Shown here: positions 1 to 7,881 of the stretch, in pieces
How positions within the stretch are numbered: position 1 is the stretch's first letter
How the letters are laid out: every line of letters begins with the position of its first letter
Source of the DNA: JANQKX01 sp039028695
GTDB lineage: Bacteria > Pseudomonadota > Alphaproteobacteria > Kiloniellales > Kiloniellaceae
Direction of reading: 5' to 3'
NCBI GenBank assembly: GCA_039028695.1
Contig: JBCCHN010000040.1
Span: forward strand, 1-38,671
Length of the DNA stretch: 38,671 nucleotides
Notes under the pieces: model-generated
The model's input: the letters and a program-made list of their open reading frames with translations, nothing else
Told to the model about the DNA's origin: nothing
Database searches by the model: none
Made by a program: the position numbers and the translations under genes

Positions 1-548
1 ACCGGATAGGTCAGTTCTTCAAATCCAACTCGACCGCCCAAGGGTGCAAGAGCGGAGAACGCCGCAGCAATCGCCTGGCGCCCATTCCCCGCAAAGAGCA
101 ACGAGCTCGGGGAATGAGTCCATCCCTGACTCGATAGCGCCGCCGCGACAGCTTGCCGGGCGTGGTCGTTGCCATCTACGCTCGCCACACCCATTGCCGC
201 GTTTAGCACATTGATCCGTGATGCCAGTTTGGCCAGGGCCGGCGCGAGCAGTTGGTGCTGATCCGGCAAAATAGGGTAGTTGGACTCCATATCGACTCGC
301 GCCGCACGAGGCTCGGCCAAGGCGGGCTCGTGCCGTGTAACCGCCGCCCGAATAAAGGTTCCCCGGCCAACCTCGCCATCAACAATGCCGAGGCGCTTTA
401 ATTCCCCATAAACACGTCCCGCCGTGGACGGCGCGATTCCTCTTTCATAAGCAAATACCCGCTGGGGCGGTAGACGATCGCCAGGCAGGAGGCGCCCCGC
501 AGCAACATCTGCAGCGATTTCCTTTGCGATCTTGCGATAGTCAATCAT
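1..548 (-). CDS. MocR/PdxR-type GntR-family regulator, 3' end cut off by window
   Basis: The first 182 residues of a transcription factor are visible; the rest lies beyond base 1. It begins MIDYRKIAKEIAADVAAGRL and has a GntR winged-helix domain at about residues 1-65 (RLPPQRVFAYERG, then STAGRVYGELKRLG and a GRGTFI wing). A linker follows, then the start of a fold-type I aminotransferase-like domain (LLFAGNGRQAIAAAFSAL, the place where MocR proteins read SGAQQAL). MocR proteins bind PLP or an amine through this domain and usually control a divergent neighbour. Here the neighbour is the DJ-1/PfpI gene at 645, and two identical 10-bp repeats lie between the starts. The ATG at 548 leaves no room for a longer N-terminus. 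The family call is firm; the ligand is unknown. Confidence 0.85.
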   Translation of the reverse strand, partial: MIDYRKIAKEIAADVAAGRLLPGDRLPPQRVFAYERGIAPSTAGRVYGELKRLGIVDGEVGRGTFIRAAVTRHEPALAEPRAARVDMESNYPILPDQHQLLAPALAKLASRINVLNAAMGVASVDGNDHARQAVAAALSSQGWTHSPSSLLFAGNGRQAIAAAFSALAPLGGRVGFEELTYP

Positions 549-552
549 TAAT

Positions 553-585
553 ATTGCACCGAGTACAATTAAAACATTGCACCGA
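553..585. promoter_or_regulatory. Direct repeats between regulator and DJ-1 gene (candidate MocR operator)
   Basis: The 10-mer ATTGCACCGA occurs at 553-562 and again at 576-585, 23 bp apart start to start, about two helical turns. The first copy is also half of an imperfect palindrome (ATTGCAC..GTACAAT, 553-569). Direct repeats two turns apart are typical of MocR operators. They lie in the 96-bp gap between the two divergent starts, where they could cover both promoters. The repeats are seen directly; the operator role is inferred. Confidence 0.6.
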
Positions 586-644
586 TATTACCCATGCGTA
601 GTGTTCGAGTTCAAGCGGGAACGGACGCAAAGAGAGGCCTCCAG

Positions 645-1253
645 ATGCAAATCGCAATACTCACGTTCGATGGTTTCAACGAGCTGGATTCGTTCATCGC
701 ATCCGGAATTTTAAACCGAATGAAACCCAAGGGGTGGAAAGCGTTTATCACTTGCCCTTCAGAATCAGTGACCTCAATGAATGGCGTGACCATTCAAGCT
801 GAAAAGCCATTGGAATTCACTTCCGATGCTGACGCGGTTCTCATCGGGAGTGGCATGAAAACGCGCGAGATAGCACAAGATCCGGACCTGCTTGCCCGCA
901 TACATCTCGATCCAGCAGGGCAGATTATTGGTGCGCAATGCTCAGGGACGCTCCTGCTCGCCAGGTTGGGATTCCTTGGCGACCTTCCTGCTTGCACGGA
1001 CCTCACGACGAAGCCATGGGTCGTCGAAGCTGGCGTGAGCGTTTTGGATCAACCTTTCTATGCCGACGGTAACATTGGAACAGCTGGTGGCTGCCTCGCG
1101 TCCCAGTATCTCGCGACTTGGATCTTGTTGCGGGCGGGCACGAGTGAGGATGCGGAGGCTGCCGTGCACTACGTGGCGCCAGTGGGTCAAAAGGACGAAT
1201 ATGTCGCCAGAGCAATCAATTCGGTGAGCGCGTATTTGCCGAGGCGGAAGTAA
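645..1253 (+). CDS. DJ-1/PfpI family protein
   Basis: A 202-residue single-domain protein of the class I glutamine-amidotransferase-like superfamily. Visible are the opening strand MQIAILTFDGFNELD with the conserved acidic residue E13, and the nucleophile elbow GAQCSGTLLLARLG with Cys99. A glycine-rich segment (GNIGTAGGCLASQ) follows. Members include chaperone/deglycase-like proteins, isonitrile hydratases and glutamine-amidotransferase-like regulators; the sequence does not say which activity this one has. The frame is open upstream to 594, but the ATG at 645 has an AGAGAGG ribosome site 7 nt before it and begins exactly at the family's first strand. It diverges from the MocR gene and is probably its target. 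Confidence 0.85.
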   Translation: MQIAILTFDGFNELDSFIASGILNRMKPKGWKAFITCPSESVTSMNGVTIQAEKPLEFTSDADAVLIGSGMKTREIAQDPDLLARIHLDPAGQIIGAQCSGTLLLARLGFLGDLPACTDLTTKPWVVEAGVSVLDQPFYADGNIGTAGGCLASQYLATWILLRAGTSEDAEAAVHYVAPVGQKDEYVARAINSVSAYLPRRK

Positions 1254-1277
1254 AAGGGGCGGGTAAAGGGGGCGACC

Positions 1278-2276
1278 TTATACTTTTGGACGCAACCCGC
1301 GGCCAGCAGCAACCTTGCGGCTCTGCGTTGCCTCGCGTCGCAACACATAGAGGCCACTGCCAATGATCATCGCCATGCCAAGCAAGACATAACGGTCGGG
1401 CAAATGGTCCCAAAACACATAGCCCCAGAGCGTGGCGAGGGGGATGGCAATATACTCAAAAGGCGCCACGACGGAGGCCTCGCTTTCCCGATAAGCCTGA
1501 GAAAGGCAGTAAAAGCCGATCGCGGTAATCACGGCACAGGCGCATAAGAGGCCAAAGTCGAAGGTCGTCGGCCAGCGCCAGGCTCGGAGCATGAAGTCCA
1601 AGCTGGCGTGGCTGTCGGTGCTGGCATAAGACCCATCACCCAAGGCCAAGCCTAATCCGGCGCCCGCCACCACATAGGCCCAGCAGGCGTAAAATGCCAT
1701 GGCCGAAGCGGTTTCGGTTTTGCCGATGCGTCGGGTGATGATCGCCACCACGGCGTAGGCCAGGGCCGAGCCGACCATCAATAAGGCCGCCGGGTCCATC
1801 AGACCGCTGCCGGGCCTTAGAACGATCACCATGCCCAAAAGGCCAACCGCCACCGCACTCCAACGGCGCAGGCCGACCTTTTCACCTAAGAAAGGTACTG
1901 AAAGGGCGGTAATCAAAAGGGGCGCGATAAAAAACAAGGTAACCGCGTCAGCCAATGGCAGCGCGGCAATGCCCAGGTAAAACAAGAGGTAGGAGACAAA
2001 CATGCCGATGGCCCGCAGCAAATGGGCCCAGGGCCGCCGGGTTCTGAGGAGACCGAAGCCGCCCTCCAAACGAACTAGGAACAAGATGGGTATCAGCGCC
2101 AAGGCATTGCGAAGAAACATCACCTCATGCACGGGATAAACCCCAGAGATGGACTTGATGATGACATCTTGCAGGGTAAAAACGAGGACGCCGGCGATGA
2201 CGAAGGGAACCCCTCGAAAGGAGGTGTCGCCGGTCGTTGCCATGCTGCTCATTAGGGGCCCATCCTGGCCGGTCAT
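1278..2276 (-). CDS. EamA/DMT-family exporter
   Basis: A 332-residue inner-membrane protein with about ten hydrophobic segments in two EamA repeats. The first repeat opens PFVIAGVLVFTLQDVIIK and includes the FLRNALALIPILFLVRL helix region; the second covers roughly residues 150-310. The short polar C-terminal tail (RREATQSRKVAAGRG) should be cytoplasmic. Drug/metabolite transporters of this size usually export metabolites or amino acids, and the substrate cannot be read from sequence. It converges on the DJ-1 gene with a 24-nt gap. A second Met nine codons in (2252) is an alternative start. No operon partner is visible. Confidence 0.85.
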   Translation of the reverse strand: MTGQDGPLMSSMATTGDTSFRGVPFVIAGVLVFTLQDVIIKSISGVYPVHEVMFLRNALALIPILFLVRLEGGFGLLRTRRPWAHLLRAIGMFVSYLLFYLGIAALPLADAVTLFFIAPLLITALSVPFLGEKVGLRRWSAVAVGLLGMVIVLRPGSGLMDPAALLMVGSALAYAVVAIITRRIGKTETASAMAFYACWAYVVAGAGLGLALGDGSYASTDSHASLDFMLRAWRWPTTFDFGLLCACAVITAIGFYCLSQAYRESEASVVAPFEYIAIPLATLWGYVFWDHLPDRYVLLGMAMIIGSGLYVLRREATQSRKVAAGRGLRPKV

Positions 2277-2533
2277 TCCCGGCGGAATGTGAAGCGCGAA
2301 AAACCGGAAAAGTCTAGAACCCGCAGCAATAGGGACACAGCGAATTATTTCGTTCGCGGCAATCGAATTTTTGGATTTGGCCTCAATTAGACTTCCAATT
2401 GGAACGCTATTTTTCCGGGGCGATGCTTTGGCAAGATGCCTTATGGTTAACAGGTCAAGGCGGGCCGCACCGGGTGGCGAGTTAATCGCTCGATCGTAAG
2501 CTTTCGTTAAGGGCCAGGCCTTTTAATGCCCCC

Positions 2534-3697
2534 ATGCCCTTACAGTCTCCCTCTGGCCGCCAAAAGCTCTCTGACGGAGCCGTGCGGACCGCATCAGTCA
2601 ATCGGACCATGGCACAACATCAAAGTTATCTAAAAGCCTTTTTGGAAGATCCCAAATCCTATGATTTTGGCGAGTTTTCACAGCGTATTTGTCAGGTCTA
2701 CAACACACAGCTGTTGTCGTCGCGCGAGCGCGAGTTGGCGGAGGAGATCCTGCGTGACTTAAGCGATTCCGTGGAGCTTCAGGTTCGCGAAGCGCTCTCG
2801 GCTCATCTTAAGGAATCAGATATCCTGCCCAACGACATCGCGGTCCAATTGGCCTGCGACGTGGAAAGCGTTTCGCTGCCCATGTTGGAGTTTTCCGTGG
2901 TGCTGTCGGATAAGGATCTGATCGAAATCATCCAGACCAAGGGAAGTTCTGAGCAAAATGCTATCGCCCGGCGCAAAAAGGTCTCCGAAGAGGTCTCCGA
3001 AGCGGTGGTCGAAGCCGGTAACGAGCAGCCCATTAAGACCTTGGTCACCAACAAGGGCGCCGAGATCTCAGAGGATTCCCTGACCAACGTTGTGCAGCTT
3101 TTCCCCGGCAATACGCCAATTCATAAGGCGATGATCGCCCGCCCTGAGTTGCCTATCAAGGTCGCGGATAAACTGGCTGAAGCGGTCACGGAAAGCCTGC
3201 AGTTTGAGCTGGTATCGCGCCATGCAACCTCTGCCAATTTGGTTGAGGCTCTAATGCATCAGGGTAGCGAAGGCGCGACCATGATGCGGCTGGAGCAGTA
3301 CGACGAGATTAACGACGCGGAATCTCTGGCGGACCACTTGCATCGTATGAATAGGCTTACGCCGTCTTTGTTGATGCGGAGCCTTTATATGGGGCAACTG
3401 GACTTTTTTGAATTTTCTTTGGCCCGTCTTACCCAAGAGGACATCGACGCTGTGCGTGACCTTATGTCGGTTCCCCAGTCATCCGCCTTTAAAAAGCTCT
3501 ACCGTGCCGCTGGTTTGCCCGCCCGCTTCTTCAGTGGCTTTACCACCGGACTCTCGGAACTAAGCCCCGAAATAAACGCCTTGGCGGCGAAAAAAACGAA
3601 TGCGGTCAAGCGGCGCGTGGTGAGTCGCTTGGTCAAGCGACGGGACTTCAATCGGGGCGAATTCGAGTCTGCCATGGTTATGAACCAGGCACGATAA
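2534..3697 (+). CDS. DUF2336 domain-containing protein
   Basis: A 387-residue soluble, largely helical protein without signal peptide or membrane helix. Its repetitive helical pairs (for example AVQLACDVESVSLPMLEFS and HKAMIARPELPIKVADKLAEA) follow the HEAT-like pattern of DUF2336, a family abundant in Rhodospirillales. The C-terminus is strongly basic (KRRVVSRLVKRRDFNRGEF), which could contact nucleic acid or membrane. Function is unknown. The first 25 residues look unlike the family, and an internal ATG at 2609 (MAQHQSYLKAFLEDP) may be the true start; neither start has a good ribosome site. The gene stands alone, with a 257-nt gap upstream. Confidence 0.75.
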   Translation: MPLQSPSGRQKLSDGAVRTASVNRTMAQHQSYLKAFLEDPKSYDFGEFSQRICQVYNTQLLSSRERELAEEILRDLSDSVELQVREALSAHLKESDILPNDIAVQLACDVESVSLPMLEFSVVLSDKDLIEIIQTKGSSEQNAIARRKKVSEEVSEAVVEAGNEQPIKTLVTNKGAEISEDSLTNVVQLFPGNTPIHKAMIARPELPIKVADKLAEAVTESLQFELVSRHATSANLVEALMHQGSEGATMMRLEQYDEINDAESLADHLHRMNRLTPSLLMRSLYMGQLDFFEFSLARLTQEDIDAVRDLMSVPQSSAFKKLYRAAGLPARFFSGFTTGLSELSPEINALAAKKTNAVKRRVVSRLVKRRDFNRGEFESAMVMNQAR

Positions 3698-3730
3698 AGT
3701 CGTCGGCTCTTTAATCGTCAGCTTTTTTGA

Positions 3731-3762
3731 TTGAAAAAAGCCCCGCTCTGATTGGCGGGGCT
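3731..3762 (-). terminator. Rho-independent terminator of the small minus-strand gene
   Basis: An 8-bp stem AGCCCCGC/GCGGGGCT (3739-3746 with 3755-3762) encloses an 8-nt loop. Read on the minus strand it is followed at once by a run of T. It lies 93 nt beyond the stop of the 48-residue gene at 3855-4001. On the plus strand no T run follows, so it does not obviously serve the DUF2336 gene. Confidence 0.8.
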
Positions 3763-3854
3763 GATGCTAACCGGGTTATCGGCGATGATAGCCCACGTCG
3801 GGGCGTGCAGCCATCAACACTCTGGAAAGAGACCAAGTGTCAAGGTTGTGGCAC

Positions 3855-4001
3855 TTAGCCTTGCCGTGCGGACAGCTCGTTATTGAACTCTTGGGCGATG
3901 GCCGCCAATTCCTTGGCGAGCTCCAAATTGCCCTGTTCTTCAGCCAATCCTGCCAAGCGCTCATTGCGGGCCACGTTTTCTTCGAGCTCGCGAATGTTCA
4001 T
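3855..4001 (-). CDS. Small conserved-looking helical protein, 48 aa
   Basis: A 48-residue frame, MNIRELEENVARNERLAGLA..., ending FNNELSARQG. It is strongly charged, without cysteine or aromatic clusters, and hydrophobic residues recur every three to four positions, as in an amphipathic helix or short coiled coil. A GGGAG ribosome site sits 5 nt before the ATG. An in-frame ATG 12 nt upstream (4013) would place that site inside the gene. The rho-independent terminator downstream on the same strand supports a real transcript. I do not recognise the family; it could also be the remains of a longer gene. Confidence 0.55.
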   Translation of the reverse strand: MNIRELEENVARNERLAGLAEEQGNLELAKELAAIAQEFNNELSARQG

Positions 4002-4130
4002 TGATTCTCCCATCGGGTCGCTTCCTTAGTTTGCGTGCGATGGAAGGAAGTCTTGCTCAGGAAGGTTAATGTTTGCTTGCCGTAATTAAACTTATTCCAA
4101 CCGCGAGTGCGGCGTTTTGGAGGACGCCAA

Positions 4131-4655
4131 TTACAATGGCACCAGGTTGGGTTGGCCCCCTTGGCTATCGCGCAAACCAAAACGACCCTCGATTTCATAA
4201 GGAACTGATCGGCGAGATAGTCCGGACAGGAACGCGGTGCCGGTGATTTTGTAGTCCAGGCTGTCGCGCTCGGCCAAGGTCATTACCTGTTGAACCACCT
4301 CCAAAAGACCAGTGGAGACGGTAAAATCCATTTGTCCCTCGCCGAGGCGAGGCACCGTGACCCTCTGATCCGAAACTCCCCGTCCAAAGGCCTGTCCATT
4401 GAGCTGGAGGTTCATATTGGCGCCATCAATATCCAGGGCAAAGTCGTTGGGGTTGATGATGCGCAGACTTAAAAGAAGACGTTGCTCGAACAATCCACCG
4501 GGCAGAAGTTGCACATTTATGATGCGAAAATCTGGTGTCTCGAAATCTGTCGGAAGCTGGCAGGAGGCGAGCAGCGGGCCGCCAAGGGCAAGACCGGCCA
4601 TTGCCCGGCAAAATCTCCGGCGGGTGGTGTATTTGGATGGTTTGGTAGTTTCCAT
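4131..4655 (-). CDS. LEA14/WHy-type lipoprotein
   Basis: A 174-residue exported protein. The N-terminus (TTRRRFCRAMAGLALGG then LLASC) combines a twin-arginine-like run with a hydrophobic segment and a lipobox, so it should be a lipid-anchored envelope protein with Cys32 as the acylated residue. The mature part matches the late-embryogenesis-abundant type 2 / WHy fold, with alternating strands such as LLLSLRIINPNDFALDIDG, whose NPN signature is typical, followed by a GEGQMDFTVSTG region. Bacterial members have no settled function; desiccation or envelope-stress roles are proposed. It begins 23 nt after the recQ stop on the same strand, so the two may be co-transcribed. It lacks a clear terminator of its own. 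Confidence 0.75.
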   Translation of the reverse strand: METTKPSKYTTRRRFCRAMAGLALGGPLLASCQLPTDFETPDFRIINVQLLPGGLFEQRLLLSLRIINPNDFALDIDGANMNLQLNGQAFGRGVSDQRVTVPRLGEGQMDFTVSTGLLEVVQQVMTLAERDSLDYKITGTAFLSGLSRRSVPYEIEGRFGLRDSQGGQPNLVPL

Positions 4656-4678
4656 GGGTCTAGCTCCTCAACAGGGGC

Positions 4679-6520
4679 TCAAGCGTCAAGATCTCGGGCA
4701 GGACGGTCTTCCCGATCCGCCACGATCGCCAAAAAACGATCGCCGTAGCGACTGAGTTTGGCTTGGCCCACGCCCGAGATGCGGGACATTTCCGTTGCAT
4801 CCCGCGGTTTATGGCGGGCGATCTCTACCAGGGTGGAGTCGTGAAATATCACATAAGGAGGCACACCTTGAGCTTGGGCCAGCTCCAGTCGGCACTTTCG
4901 CAGCGCATGGAACAAAGTTTCCTCCTCGGGAGAGGAGAGCCCGGCCGCGGCCGCGGCAACCTTGCGTTTGGCGGTCTTTTGCTGAGGGTCCCGTCTTAGG
5001 GTCAAGGTGGTCTCGCCCTTCAAAAGCGCTCGACAGTCCGGTCCCAAGCGCATGCCCCCGTAGCCGTCCATGTCCACCACCAAGAGCCCTTGAGCGATCA
5101 GTTGACGGAACACGGATTGCCATTCCCGTTTCGAAAGCTCCTTGCCAATGCCGTAGGTGCTCAGGCGGTCGTGGCCCAGCCGCTTGGCCCGCTCGTTGGT
5201 GTTGCCGAGCAAAACATCAATGACGTGAGCGGCGCCGAAGATCTCCCCGGTTCGATAGACACAAGAGAGAGCTTTTTGAGCGACGGTGGTGCCGTCGAAG
5301 GACTCGACCGGTGCCAAACAGGTATCGCAATTTCCGCAGGGGACCTCGAGCTGGTCGCCAAAATAGCGCAGCAAGGCCTGGCGTCGGCAGGCCGCGGTCT
5401 CGCAAAAGCCCAAAAGGGCCTGGAGCTTGCGCTGCTCGATTTGCTTTTGCGCAAGTGGCGCATCCGAAGCGGTCACCAGCTGTTGAACCTTTGCCACGTC
5501 CTGCATGCCATAGGTCATCCAGGCATTGGCCGGCAGACCGTCCCGCCCGGCCCGACCAGTCTCTTGGTAATAGGCTTCCAGACTTTTGGGCAGATCCAGG
5601 TGGGCCACGAAGCGCACGTTGGGTTTATCGATACCCATCCCAAAAGCGATGGTGGCCACCATGATGACCCCCTCTTCCTCAATGAAACGGCCCTGGTTTG
5701 CGGCGCGCTCGGCCTTGTCCAAGCCCGCATGGTAGGCCAGCGCCTGGTAGCCCGCGTCGCGCAGGCGGGCCGCCGTTTCCTCCACTTTACGCCTGGACAG
5801 GCAATAAACGATGCCGGCCTGCCCGCCTCCAGTGCCGCCGTGCTCGGCCTCGATAAACTTTAGAAGCTGAGTAAATCCAGAATTTTTCGGCAGGACCCGA
5901 TAACAAATGTTGGGACGGTCAAAGCCGGCGACAAAGGCACGCCCCTCACCCAGGTCCAAGCGCTCCACAATATCCCGGCGAGTGGGGCCGTCGGCGGTGG
6001 CCGTCAAGGCAATCCGCGGTACCTTGGGATAGCGTTGGTGCAAAAGAGCGAGCTGAAGGTATTCGGGCCTGAAGTCGTGTCCCCATTGGGAGACGCAATG
6101 AGCCTCGTCAATGGCAAAGAGGGCGATGTCGCAGGCATCCAATTGATCCATGAATCCATTGCCCAAAAGGCGTTCGGGCGCCACATAGACCAGGTCCAGC
6201 TCGCCAGCTTTCATCTGACGCTCAAGGGCAAGACTATCCCTGAAATCACGGTTCGAGTTGAGCGCGGCGGCGCGCACACCCGCTTGGCGCAGGGCGTTGA
6301 CTTGATCTTCCATGAGGGCGATTAGGGGTGAAATGACAACCGCCACGCCCTCGCGGCAAAGGGCTGGAATTTGAAAGCACAAGGACTTCCCACCGCCCGT
6401 GGGCATGAGAACCAGGGCGTCCCCGCCCTCGATGACATGTTCAATAATCTCTGCTTGCGCCCCCCTGAAGTGTTCAAACCCGAACACCCGGTGCAAAATT
6501 TCTTCGGCCGAATTGGACAT
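4679..6520 (-). CDS. recQ: ATP-dependent DNA helicase RecQ
   Basis: A 613-residue superfamily-2 3'-5' helicase that unwinds recombination and stalled-fork intermediates. In order: an RFRGAQ-type motif 0 (FEHFRGAQAEII), Walker A TGGGKS (41-46), DEAH box (138-141) with the aromatic-rich HCVSQWGHDFRPEY loop, ALTATA, motif VI GRAGRDG (322-328), the RecQ zinc site Cys378/395/398/401, the winged-helix RQC region, and one HRDC domain (about 525-605, HKPRDATEMSRISGVGQAK). All catalytic residues are intact and the length is normal. The frame runs upstream to 6568, but MSNSAEEILHRVFGFEHF at 6520 matches the family N-terminus. It diverges from lptG. Confidence 0.96.
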   Translation of the reverse strand: MSNSAEEILHRVFGFEHFRGAQAEIIEHVIEGGDALVLMPTGGGKSLCFQIPALCREGVAVVISPLIALMEDQVNALRQAGVRAAALNSNRDFRDSLALERQMKAGELDLVYVAPERLLGNGFMDQLDACDIALFAIDEAHCVSQWGHDFRPEYLQLALLHQRYPKVPRIALTATADGPTRRDIVERLDLGEGRAFVAGFDRPNICYRVLPKNSGFTQLLKFIEAEHGGTGGGQAGIVYCLSRRKVEETAARLRDAGYQALAYHAGLDKAERAANQGRFIEEEGVIMVATIAFGMGIDKPNVRFVAHLDLPKSLEAYYQETGRAGRDGLPANAWMTYGMQDVAKVQQLVTASDAPLAQKQIEQRKLQALLGFCETAACRRQALLRYFGDQLEVPCGNCDTCLAPVESFDGTTVAQKALSCVYRTGEIFGAAHVIDVLLGNTNERAKRLGHDRLSTYGIGKELSKREWQSVFRQLIAQGLLVVDMDGYGGMRLGPDCRALLKGETTLTLRRDPQQKTAKRKVAAAAAGLSSPEEETLFHALRKCRLELAQAQGVPPYVIFHDSTLVEIARHKPRDATEMSRISGVGQAKLSRYGDRFLAIVADREDRPARDLDA

Positions 6521-6610
6521 GGTCCAGCGCTTATACAGGCTTTGCCTGAAGCTGCAACGCCAATTCATTTCGGGACAGCAGCCTTATCGTGAAGAGGGTT
6601 GCGCAGAGGG

Positions 6611-6636
6611 CAGGATGGGTGGGCAGGATGGGTGGG
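6611..6636. repeat. Tandem duplication of a 13-mer upstream of recQ
   Basis: CAGGATGGGTGGG occurs twice back to back (611-623 and 624-636 past base 6000) in the 235-nt gap between the divergent recQ and lptG starts. It lies about 90-115 nt before the recQ ATG. It looks like a slippage duplication in a G-rich stretch; a regulatory role is not evident. Confidence 0.7.
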
Positions 6637-6755
6637 AGCGGCATGTTCAATTGCCTAATCGGGCCTGCCGCGCTAACAATCTTTCTGACTGATCGCGAGG
6701 AAGGCATTAGGCGCGTGTTTATTTGTGAAAAAGGCCCGGCCGGGACGGATTTGAC

Positions 6756-7874
6756 ATGACACTGGCCCCCGCCATGTTGCGGCGGCGTCTGTCGTGGATC
6801 CTTTCCGCGTACATTGCCCGCCAATTTCTGTTTTGGCTCGGCACCTTTTTCTTTTCCCTCTTGGGGATCATCCTGCTGATTACCCTGGTGGACCTCTTGG
6901 ATAAATCGTCCAACAAGCAGGTCTCCTTTGGAATCGTGGTTCAGCTCGCCCTGATGAAGCTTCCTTTTTTGGCGCAAGAGGTTATGCCTTTTACCATCCT
7001 TTTTGCGGGGATGATGACTTTTTGGCGCCTCACCCGATCCAACGAGCTGGTGGTGGTTCGGGCCGCGGGCATCTCGGTATGGCAGTTCCTCTTGCCAGTG
7101 CTTTCCATGGGGGTTTTGGTGGGTGTGCTGACCGTGGGGGTGCTCAATCCCTTGGCGTCGGCCCTGTTCAGCCGTTTTGAATTGCTTGATGCCCGATTGT
7201 CCGAGCGCAAGAATTCCGTGCTGGCGGTATCCGATAAGGGCATCTGGATTCGCCAGGCAGATGAGGTTGGCCAGACGGTTATCCACGCCGGCCGGGTTAG
7301 CTCCAGGGCCCTCATACTTTATCACGTGATTGTCTTTCAGTTCGGCGAGGGCGATCAATTTTTGGGGCGGATCGACGCACGACGGGCCAGGCTGGAAAAG
7401 GGCAATTGGGTTCTGAATGATGCCTGGGTTACCGTACCCGGGGAGCAGAGTGTTTTTGAAGAGACCACCAGGCTGCCCACCAATCTGACCACCAGCAAAA
7501 TTCAAGAAAGCTTTGCCCGACCCGAGACCATCTCGGTTTGGAGCTTACCGAGCTTTATCGCCCTCTTGGAAAACGCCGGTTTTTCCGCCTTAAAACATAA
7601 ATTGCGGCTCCATCGCCTGCTGGCGGTCCCCCTGTTGTTCACCGCAATGTTGTTGCTGGCGGCGACCTTTTCCATGCGACCGCAACGGCGCGGGCGGGTG
7701 GCAACCATTATCCTGGCCGGGGTGCTGACGGGCTTTTTGCTGCATTTCCTATCCAATTTTGTCTTCGCTTTGGGACTTTCAGCGAAAATTCCAGTAATCC
7801 TCGCGGCTTGGACGCCGGCGGGGATATGTATGATGTTGGGAATTGCCATGCTGTTGCAGCTTGAAGACGGATAG
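6756..7874 (+). CDS. lptG: LPS export permease LptG (LptF/LptG family)
   Basis: A 372-residue inner-membrane subunit of the LptB2FG transporter, which extracts lipopolysaccharide from the inner membrane and feeds the LptA bridge. Three N-terminal membrane helices include the signature YIARQFLFWLGTFFFSLLG and the coupling region FWRLTRSNELVVVRAAGIS. A periplasmic beta-jellyroll domain spans about residues 130-270, and three more helices follow (LLFTAMLLLAATFSMRP). The N-terminal pattern with LVDLLDK favours LptG over LptF. The usual neighbours lptF, lptD and surA are absent here. An in-frame ATG at 6774 (MLRRRLSW) is an alternative start. It is followed after 7 nt by an unknown membrane protein, probably in one transcript. 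Confidence 0.85.
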   Translation: MTLAPAMLRRRLSWILSAYIARQFLFWLGTFFFSLLGIILLITLVDLLDKSSNKQVSFGIVVQLALMKLPFLAQEVMPFTILFAGMMTFWRLTRSNELVVVRAAGISVWQFLLPVLSMGVLVGVLTVGVLNPLASALFSRFELLDARLSERKNSVLAVSDKGIWIRQADEVGQTVIHAGRVSSRALILYHVIVFQFGEGDQFLGRIDARRARLEKGNWVLNDAWVTVPGEQSVFEETTRLPTNLTTSKIQESFARPETISVWSLPSFIALLENAGFSALKHKLRLHRLLAVPLLFTAMLLLAATFSMRPQRRGRVATIILAGVLTGFLLHFLSNFVFALGLSAKIPVILAAWTPAGICMMLGIAMLLQLEDG

Positions 7875-7881
7875 GTACCCG

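Noticed and set aside
3998..4198. 66-residue minus-strand frame over the end of the LEA14-like gene
   Set aside because: Overlaps two better-supported frames on the same strand and has no domain or ribosome site.
6531..7505. 324-residue minus-strand frame opposite lptG
   Set aside because: It is rich in Gln, His, Gly and Pro, as expected of an antisense frame, shows no domain, and lies wholly over a well-supported gene.
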